NCBI GenBank assembly: GCA_017399325.1
Contig: JAFQDY010000036.1
Span: 1-5,509 of the forward strand
Direction: 5' to 3'
DNA length: 5,509 nt
Source: Oscillospiraceae bacterium
GTDB lineage: Bacteria; Bacillota; Clostridia; Oscillospirales; Oscillospiraceae
Part shown: one piece after another, positions 1 through 5,508 of the stretch
Numbering within the stretch: position 1 is the first letter of the stretch
Layout: each line of letters opens with the position of its first letter
Program-made: the position numbers and the translations under genes
The notes under the pieces: generated by a model
The model's database searches: none
What the model saw: only the letters and a program-made list of their open reading frames with translations
What the model was told of the DNA's origin: nothing

Positions 1-783
1 GAGTGGAACATCAAGTCCCGTGAAGAAGAGATCGAATATGCTGAGGCGCACAACGTGCCTCTGAAGATCAACCGGGAGACCAACTACTCCAAAGATAAGA
101 ATATGTGGCACTTGAGCCACGAAGGTCTGGACCTGGAAGACCCCTGGAACGAACCCCAGTACGAGAAGCCCGGCTTCCTGGAAATGGGCGTTTCTCCCAT
201 CGATGCCCCCGATAAGCCCACCTATGTAACCTTGGACTTTGAAAAGGGCGTTCCCGTTGCATTGGACGGCGTGAAGATGACTGCCACCGACATCATCTGG
301 AAACTGAACGAGATCGGCGGTGCCAACGGCATTGGCTTGCTGGACATCGTAGAAAACCGTCTGGTGGGTATGAAGTGCCGCGGCGTTTATGAGACCCCCG
401 GCGGCGCAATTCTCTACAAGGCCCACAGCGTTCTGGAAAGCCTGTGCCTTGACAAGATGACCGCTCACAAGAAGCAGGAACTGAGCGTCTGCTTTGCAGA
501 ACTTCTGTACAACGGCCTGTGGTTCTCCCCCCTGCGTGAGGCACTGTCCGCATTTGTGACCGAAACCCAAAAGACCGTTACCGGTACCGTAAAACTGAAA
601 CTCTACAAGGGCAATATGATCAACGCCGGCGTAAAGAGTCCCTACTCTTTGTACTCCGAAGACATCTGCACCTTCGGTGAGAGTGATTACGATCAGGCGC
701 AAGCCACTGGCTTTATCAATCTGTGGGGTCTGCCTACCCAGGTGCAGGCCATGATGGAACAGGGGAAACTGAACAATGGCTAA
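1..783 (+). CDS. argG: Argininosuccinate synthase, 5'-truncated by window edge
   Basis: This enzyme joins citrulline and aspartate with ATP cleavage to give argininosuccinate, the next-to-last step of arginine synthesis, in the cytoplasm. Reading frame 1 is open from the first base, so the gene enters from outside; 260 codons are visible. Family members have about 400-410 residues, so roughly 140-150 N-terminal residues, including the ATP-binding P-loop, are missing. Seen in window codon numbering: EWNIKSREEEIEYA at 2-15, SHEGLDLEDP at 39-48, VENR at 117-120 and RGVYETPGG at 127-135. These match the citrulline/aspartate-binding synthetase domain and the C-terminal oligomerisation part (SPYSLYSED, ATGFINLWGLP). 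The GTG at 55 is an internal valine codon, not a start. The gene ends in TAA at 781-783, overlapping the argH start by 8 bases, which suggests translational coupling. No frameshift or internal stop is seen. Confidence 0.97.
   Translation, partial: EWNIKSREEEIEYAEAHNVPLKINRETNYSKDKNMWHLSHEGLDLEDPWNEPQYEKPGFLEMGVSPIDAPDKPTYVTLDFEKGVPVALDGVKMTATDIIWKLNEIGGANGIGLLDIVENRLVGMKCRGVYETPGGAILYKAHSVLESLCLDKMTAHKKQELSVCFAELLYNGLWFSPLREALSAFVTETQKTVTGTVKLKLYKGNMINAGVKSPYSLYSEDICTFGESDYDQAQATGFINLWGLPTQVQAMMEQGKLNNG
761..765 (+). promoter_or_regulatory. Ribosome binding site of argH, inside the end of argG
   Basis: AGGGG lies 10 bases before the ATG at 776, within the last codons of argG. It supports that ATG as the argH start and hence the 8-base ATGGCTAA overlap with argG. 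Confidence 0.6.
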
Positions 784-2146
784 AATGTGGGAGGGGCGCT
801 TTTTGAAAGCGCTGGACCAACAAGCCGATGACTTCAATTCCTCCATCCACTTTGACAGCCGGATGTACCGGCAGGACATTAAAGGCTCTATGGCCCACGC
901 CGCCATGCTGGCCGCCAAGGGAATTATCGGACAGGATGATGCAGATCAGATCGTTGCGGGTCTGGAGGCCATCCTGCAGGATATTGAAAGAGGCAAACTG
1001 CCCATCGATCTGACCGCGGAAGACATTCATATGTTTGTGGAAGCGGAACTGACAAAGCGGATCGGCGATGTGGGAAAAAGACTCCACACCGCCCGCAGCC
1101 GGAACGATCAGGTGGCAGTGGACATTCGCCTTTACTTAAAAGAGGAAGCGGCTGAAATAATCGGATTGCTTCGGCAGTTGCTGGAAGCCATCGTTACGCA
1201 GGCCAAAGCGCACAAGTTGACCATTATGCCCGGCTACACCCATTTGCAGCGGGCCCAGCCCATTACCTTTGCCCACCATTTGCTGGCTTACGGTATGATG
1301 TTCACCCGGGACATCAGCCGCATTGAAGATGCGGTGAAACGGATGAACTTCAGCCCCTTGGGCTCCTGTGCGCTCTCCGGTACCACCTATGACACAGACC
1401 GGCAGATGACAGCGAAAGCATTGGGCTTTGACGGCATCTGTATGAACAGTATCGACGGCGTATCCGACAGGGATTTCTGCGTGGAACTGCTCTCGGCCTT
1501 TGCCACGGTGATGATGCACTTGTCCCGGTTCTCCGAGGAAGTGATCCTTTGGGCCAGTTGGGAATTTAAATTCATCGAACTGGACGACAGTTACACCACC
1601 GGGTCAAGCATTATGCCCCAAAAGAAGAACCCGGATATTGCAGAACTGGTTCGTGGCAAGACAGGTCGTGTTTACGGCGACTTAATGGCTATGCTGACCG
1701 TTCTCAAGGGCATCCCCCTGGCATATAACAAGGATATGCAGGAGGATAAAGAGTCTATTTTTGATGCAGTTGACACAGTAAAGCAATGCCTGACGGTGTT
1801 CACGCCTATGCTTGCCACCATGAAGGCCTTGCCGGAAAATATGCTGACGGCTGCTCAAAAGGGCTTTATCAACGCAACGGATCTTGCCGACTACTTGACC
1901 AAGAAGGGAATTCCTTTCCGGACGGCTTACAAGCAAGTCGGGCAGATCGTTGCCTACTGTATTGAAAAGAACACGGTGCTGGAAGCACTGACATTAGAAG
2001 AATACCAGTCCTTCCATCCCATGTTTGAAAAAGATGTGTTTGCTGCCATCGACCTGCAAAACTGCGTACAGAGCAGAATTTCCGCAGGCGGCACAAACCA
2101 GATATCCGTAGAAGAACAAATCAAATTTATTGAAAACAAAATTTAG
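776..2146 (+). CDS. argH: Argininosuccinate lyase
   Basis: This enzyme cleaves argininosuccinate to arginine and fumarate, the last step of arginine synthesis; it acts in the cytoplasm as a homotetramer of the fumarase/aspartase superfamily. The 456-residue product is normal length. Visible conserved blocks, in order: the N-terminal MWEGRF and LTAEDIHM region, TARSRNDQV (105-113), GYTHLQRAQP (153-162, with the conserved His156), and the superfamily signature GSSIMPQKKNPD (276-287). The first serine of that mobile loop, Ser277, is the expected catalytic base by analogy with aspartase and fumarase. YNKDMQEDKE (317-326) is also typical. The start is ATG 776, supported by AGGGG upstream and by MAKMWEGRF, which aligns with family N-termini. 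The TAG stop is part of the AGGAGG that serves the next gene. The gene is intact, with mixed AAA/AAG lysine codons, unlike the strongly biased gene that follows. Confidence 0.97.
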   Translation: MAKMWEGRFLKALDQQADDFNSSIHFDSRMYRQDIKGSMAHAAMLAAKGIIGQDDADQIVAGLEAILQDIERGKLPIDLTAEDIHMFVEAELTKRIGDVGKRLHTARSRNDQVAVDIRLYLKEEAAEIIGLLRQLLEAIVTQAKAHKLTIMPGYTHLQRAQPITFAHHLLAYGMMFTRDISRIEDAVKRMNFSPLGSCALSGTTYDTDRQMTAKALGFDGICMNSIDGVSDRDFCVELLSAFATVMMHLSRFSEEVILWASWEFKFIELDDSYTTGSSIMPQKKNPDIAELVRGKTGRVYGDLMAMLTVLKGIPLAYNKDMQEDKESIFDAVDTVKQCLTVFTPMLATMKALPENMLTAAQKGFINATDLADYLTKKGIPFRTAYKQVGQIVAYCIEKNTVLEALTLEEYQSFHPMFEKDVFAAIDLQNCVQSRISAGGTNQISVEEQIKFIENKI

Positions 2147-2150
2147 GAGG
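2145..2150 (+). promoter_or_regulatory. Strong ribosome binding site overlapping the argH stop
   Basis: A perfect AGGAGG begins inside the TAG stop of argH (2144-2146) and sits 9 bases before ATG 2160. It decides the SBP start in favour of ATG 2160 over the in-frame TTG at 2130, which lies inside argH and would put ten mostly basic residues before the signal peptide. It is the best ribosome binding site in the window. Confidence 0.85.
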
Positions 2151-2159
2151 AAAAAGAAA

Positions 2160-2972
2160 ATGAAAAAGTTAGTTGCATTGATGCTCGCATTGATCCTTTG
2201 CCTGTCCCTGGCCGCTTGCGGCGCTAAGGAAGAAACCGGCGCCAAGATCGCTGTTCAGAAGGGTACTACCAGTTTTATGTATGCTGATGCTCTGAAGAAC
2301 ACCACCACCACTACTTACGACACCTTCGCACTGGCTGCAAAGGATATGATCAACGGCAACGCTGATTACCTGTTCGTAGACAAGACCACCGCCAAGGCTC
2401 TGCAGAAGGAAATCACCGGCCTGAAGATCATTGAGATCGCCCTGTCCAGCGAAAACTACGGCATCGGCATCGACAAGAACCAGGCTGACCTGAAGACCAA
2501 GATCGACCAGATCCTGACCGACAAGGCTGACGAGATCAACGCCATCAAGGAAAAGTATATGAACGGCGAAGAAGACAAGTATGTTGGCGTTACCTCCGCT
2601 ACCAAGGACGGCAGCAAGGCTGACCAGCAGCTGGTCGTTGCTACCAACGCTGAATTTGCTCCCTGGGAGTACAAGGAAGGCACCGAGTTCTACGGCATCG
2701 ATATGGAGATCGCCAAGTTGTTCGCTGACGAACTGGGTCTGGAACTGGTCATCGACGATATGGAGTTCGACGCAGTTGTAGGCGCTGTTGGCAAGCAGAA
2801 TGTTGACATTGCTATGTCCGGTATCACCATCACCACCGAGCGTCTGCAGGTCATCAACTTCTCCGAGCCTTACTACACTGAGTCCATCGTTTGCGTTGTT
2901 AAGGACAGCAACACCGAACTGGATGCAGTGGGTACTGTTGTGGATATGCTGAACGTTATCTGCAAGAAGTAA
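2160..2972 (+). CDS. Amino acid ABC transporter SBP lipoprotein, lobes in permuted order
   Basis: This is the extracellular, membrane-anchored binding protein of a polar amino acid importer (SBP family 3, GlnH-like), 270 residues. A lipoprotein signal covers residues 1-20, with lipobox LSLAAC and Cys20 as the lipidated residue. Residues 28-140 resemble the normal second part of the family: strand AKIAVQ, ligand loop KGTTS (34-38), NGNADYLFVD with Asp74, ENYGIGIDK, then the C-terminal helix ending in KEKYMNGEE. Residues 141-157 form a linker. Residues 158-248 resemble the normal first part: LVVATNAEFAPWEY (158-171), YGIDMEIAK, MEFDAVVGAV, SGITITTER (220-228) and FSEPYY (234-239). Residues 249-270 resemble the connector that normally leads into AKIAVQ. 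So the order is reversed but nothing is obviously missing. Aligned by eye with E. coli GlnH, Thr36, Asp74, Thr223 and Arg228 match ligand contacts Thr118, Asp157, Thr70 and Arg75. Of 26 lysines 25 use AAG, suggesting high expression. The family call is firm; the substrate is not known. Confidence 0.93.
   Translation: MKKLVALMLALILCLSLAACGAKEETGAKIAVQKGTTSFMYADALKNTTTTTYDTFALAAKDMINGNADYLFVDKTTAKALQKEITGLKIIEIALSSENYGIGIDKNQADLKTKIDQILTDKADEINAIKEKYMNGEEDKYVGVTSATKDGSKADQQLVVATNAEFAPWEYKEGTEFYGIDMEIAKLFADELGLELVIDDMEFDAVVGAVGKQNVDIAMSGITITTERLQVINFSEPYYTESIVCVVKDSNTELDAVGTVVDMLNVICKK
2241..2579 (+). other. Lobe 2-like segment of the SBP, placed first
   Basis: Residues 28-140 of the SBP. In canonical family-3 proteins this block (hinge strand, G-T-T/G loop, aspartate contacting the ligand amino group, return to the C-terminal helix) is the second half of the chain. 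Here it directly follows the lipoprotein signal and a short GAKEETG spacer. It contains a run of five threonines (residues 48-52) where the canonical loop is variable. Confidence 0.85.
2631..2903 (+). other. Lobe 1-like segment of the SBP, placed last
   Basis: Residues 158-248 of the SBP. This block (ATNAEFAPWEY, YGIDMEIAK, SGITITTER, FSEPYY) is the N-terminal half in canonical family-3 proteins and normally starts just after the mature N-terminus. Here it is C-terminal, followed only by about 22 residues that look like the inter-lobe connector, and then the stop. Confidence 0.87.
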
Positions 2973-2993
2973 TTAAAACAAATCAGAAAAGGT

Positions 2994-3029
2994 AAGTGGA
3001 GGCTTAGTGAAAGTGCTAAGCCTTCACTT
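2994..3029 (+). promoter_or_regulatory. Strong stem-loop between SBP and permease genes
   Basis: Bases 2994-3007 (AAGTGGAGGCTTAG) pair with 3016-3029 (CTAAGCCTTCACTT) over 14 consecutive positions with a single G-U pair, around the 8-base loop TGAAAGTG. It begins 21 bases after the SBP stop. Only CTTTGGTT follows the 3' arm, so the U-tract is poor; it could be a leaky terminator or a 3' RNA-stabilising structure. In binding-protein transporter operons such hairpins let the SBP be made in excess over the membrane parts. That role is inferred; the pairing itself is read directly from the sequence. Confidence 0.8.
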
Positions 3030-3040
3030 TGGTTAAAAAT

Positions 3041-3745
3041 ATGACTATAACACAAATGTGGAACGAATTTATCAAGCAGTTTATCACTCTGCGGGGCTAT
3101 GAAAATGTCTTAAACGGCGTGTGGGTCACCCTGCGGATCGCTGTGTTCGGCTTGCTGATCGGTATTGTGATCGGCACCCTCATCGCCGTTGTCCGGGTGA
3201 TGCCCAAGTACAAACTGCTGCCCAGGATCTTGGACAAGATCTGCGTGTGCTACATCGAAGTGTTCCGTGGCACGCCTATGGTGGTCCAGTTGCTGATCGG
3301 CTACTGGGTGCTGCTGCCTGCGCTGGGTATCACCGTTGATTCCGGTGTGCCTGTGGCGATCATTGTATTTGGTCTCAACAGCGGCGCCTATGTCAGCGAA
3401 ATTATGCGTGGCGGTATCCAGTCCGTTGACCCGGGCCAGATGGAAGCCGGCAGAGCCGTAGGTCTGACTTACGCCACCACCATGCTGAAAGTGGTCGTGC
3501 CGCAAGCCATCAAGAACATTCTGCCCACTTTGGGCAATGAGTTCATCGTGCTGATCAAGGAGACCTCCATTGTCAGTTTCATTGCGGTGACGGACCTTTA
3601 CAAATCCTTCAAGCAGTTGGGCGACCCCACCTACGATTACACAATGCCCTATTTGATGCTGGCGTTGACGTATTTGATCATGGTGCTGTTGATTTCCTGG
3701 GGCGTCAGAGCCTTGGAAAGAAAGATGAAGAAGAGTGAAAGATAA
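3041..3745 (+). CDS. Amino acid ABC transporter permease (HisM/GlnP family)
   Basis: This is the membrane-spanning subunit of the polar amino acid importer; it probably works as a homodimer, because only one permease gene is present. The product is 234 residues counted from ATG 3041. Hydrophobic segments lie near residues 28-52, 66-96, 103-118, 167-184 and 203-222, consistent with about five transmembrane helices. The HAAT-family motif EVFRGTPMVVQL (73-84) and the EAA loop (EAGRAVGLTYATTMLK, 135-150, followed by VVPQAI) that docks on the ATPase are clear. KETSIVSFIAVTDL (173-186) is also typical. The start is uncertain: no good ribosome binding site precedes ATG 3041, and an in-frame TTG at 3029 or ATG at 3056 would change only a few residues. 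The stop TAA is followed after one base by the ATPase ATG. Confidence 0.95.
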   Translation: MTITQMWNEFIKQFITLRGYENVLNGVWVTLRIAVFGLLIGIVIGTLIAVVRVMPKYKLLPRILDKICVCYIEVFRGTPMVVQLLIGYWVLLPALGITVDSGVPVAIIVFGLNSGAYVSEIMRGGIQSVDPGQMEAGRAVGLTYATTMLKVVVPQAIKNILPTLGNEFIVLIKETSIVSFIAVTDLYKSFKQLGDPTYDYTMPYLMLALTYLIMVLLISWGVRALERKMKKSER

Positions 3746-3746
3746 T

Positions 3747-4526
3747 ATGGAAAAGCAGTTAATTTTATCAGTCAAAGGCCTGGAAAAAACATTCGGCGAC
3801 AACAAGGTCCTCAAGGGCGTTGACCTGGATGTTTATGAAGGCGATGTGGTGGCCATCATCGGTCCGTCCGGTTGCGGCAAATCCACATTTTTAAGATGCA
3901 TCAACTGTCTGGAAGACCCCACCGGCGGCACGATCATGTTCCAGGGTGAGGACCTTGCGGATATGAAGGTAGACATCAATATCCACCGGCAGAAGATCGG
4001 TATGGTGTTCCAGCAGTTCAACCTGTTCAACAACCTGACCGTGCTGGAGAATATCACTTTGGCACCGGTGACCATTGCGAAGAAGAACAGAAAAAAACTG
4101 CGCCAGGAGGGCAAAACCATTTCCGAAGTGAAAGCCGAAGCGGAAACGCGGGCCATCGAATTGCTGAAGGCCATCGGATTGGAAGAAAAGGCGGAAGCCT
4201 ATCCCTCCCAACTTTCCGGCGGACAGAAACAGCGGGTCGCCATCGTGCGCGCGCTGGCCATGAACCCCAAGGTGATCCTCTTTGACGAACCCACTTCCGC
4301 CCTTGACCCGGAAATGGTGGGCGAAGTGCTGGATGTTATGAAAGATCTGGCCAAGTCCGGTATGACCATGGTGGTCGTCACCCACGAAATGGGTTTTGCA
4401 AGAGAGGTCTCCAACCGGGTGATCTTTATTGACGAGGGCGTGATCGCCGAGGAGAACACCCCGGCCGAGTTCTTTGGCAACCCCCAAAGCGAACGCTTGA
4501 AATCTTTCCTGTCGAAGGTGCTGTAA
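3747..4526 (+). CDS. Amino acid ABC transporter ATP-binding protein (GlnQ/HisP family)
   Basis: This is the cytoplasmic ATPase that drives the importer, 259 residues. Motifs in order: Walker A GPSGCGKST (39-47), Q-loop VFQQFNLF (87-94), ABC signature LSGGQ (156-160), Walker B VILFDEPTSALD (176-187) with catalytic Glu181 and the D-loop SALD, and switch His213 in VVVTHEMG. This motif set is that of the polar amino acid (PAAT) subfamily. The start ATG 3747 follows the permease TAA by one base; the TAATATG junction is the same as at argF. An alternative GTG at 3735 would overlap the permease and add four residues. Only a weak purine stretch (GAAGAAGAG, 3727-3735) precedes it, so translation is probably coupled to the permease. 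Residues about 113-129 contain roughly 14 extra, mostly charged residues compared with E. coli GlnQ. Confidence 0.97.
   Translation: MEKQLILSVKGLEKTFGDNKVLKGVDLDVYEGDVVAIIGPSGCGKSTFLRCINCLEDPTGGTIMFQGEDLADMKVDINIHRQKIGMVFQQFNLFNNLTVLENITLAPVTIAKKNRKKLRQEGKTISEVKAEAETRAIELLKAIGLEEKAEAYPSQLSGGQKQRVAIVRALAMNPKVILFDEPTSALDPEMVGEVLDVMKDLAKSGMTMVVVTHEMGFAREVSNRVIFIDEGVIAEENTPAEFFGNPQSERLKSFLSKVL
4514..4519 (+). promoter_or_regulatory. Ribosome binding site of argF, inside the ATPase gene
   Basis: GAAGGT, whose AAGG core lies 9 bases before ATG 4528, sits in the last codons of the ATPase gene and supports ATG 4528 as the argF start. Translation of argF may therefore be coupled to that of the ATPase. 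Confidence 0.6.
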
Positions 4527-4527
4527 T

Positions 4528-5508
4528 ATGAAAGGCAGAGATTTTTTAAAACTGCTGGATTTTACTCCCGCAGAGATTTTAAAACTGATCGATCTGGCAG
4601 CAGATTTGAAAGCGAAGAAAAAAGCCGGCATTCCCCACAGATTGTGCGAGGGCAAGAACATCGTCCTGCTGTTTGAAAAGGACTCCACCCGCACCCGTTG
4701 CGCCTTTGAGGTGGCCGGCGTGGATCTGGGTATGTCCGTGACCTATTTGGGACCCAGCGGTTCTCAGATGGGCAAAAAAGAGTCCATTGCCGACACCGCC
4801 CGGGTGTTGAGCGGTATGTATGACGGCATCGAGTATCGTGGCTTCGGCCAGACTATCGTGGAAGACTTGGCCAAGTATTCCAAAGTTCCCGTTTGGAACG
4901 GCCTGACCAATGAGTTCCATCCCACCCAGATTTTGGCGGATATGCTGACCATTCGGGAGCAATTCGGCTACTTAAAGGGTATCAATTTCGTGTATATGGG
5001 TGACGCCCGCTACAATATGGGCAACTCCCTGATGGTAGGCTGCGCCAAGTTGGGCTTGAACTTTACCGCCTGCTGCCCGGAAAAATACTTCCCCGATAAG
5101 GGCTTGATCGCCAAGTGTGAGGAAGTGGCCGCGCAAACCGGCGCAAGCCTGCGTTTTGAGACCGACCCTGCCAAGGCTGTCAAAAATGCCGATGTGATCT
5201 ACACCGATGTGTGGGTGTCCATGGGTGAACCGGAAGAAGTCTGGGCAGAGCGCATCGCGGAACTGTCCCCCTATCAGGTAAACAAAACCTTGATGGAAAA
5301 AACCGGCAAAAAGGAAACGGTGTTTATGCACTGCCTGCCTGCATTCCACGACTTAAAGACCGTGATCGGCAAGGAAATCGGCGAAAAGTTCAACATCTCC
5401 GCTATGGAAGTGACCGACGAAGTGTTTGAAAGCGAACGCTCTATCGTGTTTGACGAAGCGGAAAACCGTATGCATACCATTAAAGCTGTAATGGCGGCAA
5501 CGCTGTAA
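4528..5508 (+). CDS. argF: Ornithine carbamoyltransferase
   Basis: This enzyme transfers the carbamoyl group from carbamoyl phosphate to ornithine to make citrulline, the substrate of ArgG; it is cytoplasmic and normally trimeric. The product has 326 residues, a full length. Visible motifs: STRTR (53-57, carbamoyl phosphate binding), HPTQ (131-134), DVWVSMGE (227-234, the SMG loop that closes on ornithine) and FMHCLPAF (266-273) with active-site Cys269. The SMG loop and HCLP distinguish it from aspartate carbamoyltransferase. It closely resembles the E. coli ArgF/ArgI and ArcB type (FLKLLDFTPAE near the N-terminus, NRMHTIKAVMAATL at the end). Catabolic ArcB proteins share this type, but the argG-argH neighbours and the absence of arginine deiminase in the window favour the biosynthetic role. 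ATG 4528 follows the ATPase stop by one base. The window ends one base after the TAA, so what lies downstream is unseen. Confidence 0.96.
   Translation: MKGRDFLKLLDFTPAEILKLIDLAADLKAKKKAGIPHRLCEGKNIVLLFEKDSTRTRCAFEVAGVDLGMSVTYLGPSGSQMGKKESIADTARVLSGMYDGIEYRGFGQTIVEDLAKYSKVPVWNGLTNEFHPTQILADMLTIREQFGYLKGINFVYMGDARYNMGNSLMVGCAKLGLNFTACCPEKYFPDKGLIAKCEEVAAQTGASLRFETDPAKAVKNADVIYTDVWVSMGEPEEVWAERIAELSPYQVNKTLMEKTGKKETVFMHCLPAFHDLKTVIGKEIGEKFNISAMEVTDEVFESERSIVFDEAENRMHTIKAVMAATL

Noticed and set aside
1770..1775. TTGACA inside argH as a -35 box for a separate transporter promoter
   Set aside because: No TATAAT-like hexamer is found about 17 bases downstream (near 1793), and the match falls in conserved argH codons. 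It is probably chance.
2130..2159. TTG 2130 as an upstream start of the SBP
   Set aside because: It lies inside argH, lacks a ribosome site, and would place ten mostly basic residues before an already complete lipoprotein signal. ATG 2160 has AGGAGG at ideal spacing.
2160..2972. The SBP as a broken pseudogene (half of one gene fused to half of another)
   Set aside because: The frame is intact, with a proper signal peptide, uniform codon bias and ligand residues present in both halves. A complete permuted domain explains it better, although misassembly cannot be excluded without reads.
3110..3814. Minus-strand open frame (234 codons) opposite the permease
   Set aside because: Its His/Gln/Asp-rich, low-complexity translation is typical of antisense reading of a hydrophobic membrane protein gene. 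There is no family resemblance.
4535..4593. Near-repeat of about 20 bases at the start of argF (GCAGAGATTTTTTAAAACTG and GCAGAGATTTTAAAACTG)
   Set aside because: The copies differ by two bases in the T-run and encode two separate conserved family segments (FLKLLDF and ILKLIDL), also present in E. coli ArgI. It is coincidental similarity, not a mobile or regulatory repeat.
3891..4694. Long open frame on the minus strand (267 codons) opposite the ATPase and the start of argF
   Set aside because: It lies opposite two genes with intact, well-known motifs, its translation is rich in H, Q, G and F with no recognisable domain, and no ribosome site precedes it. It is a shadow of codon bias.
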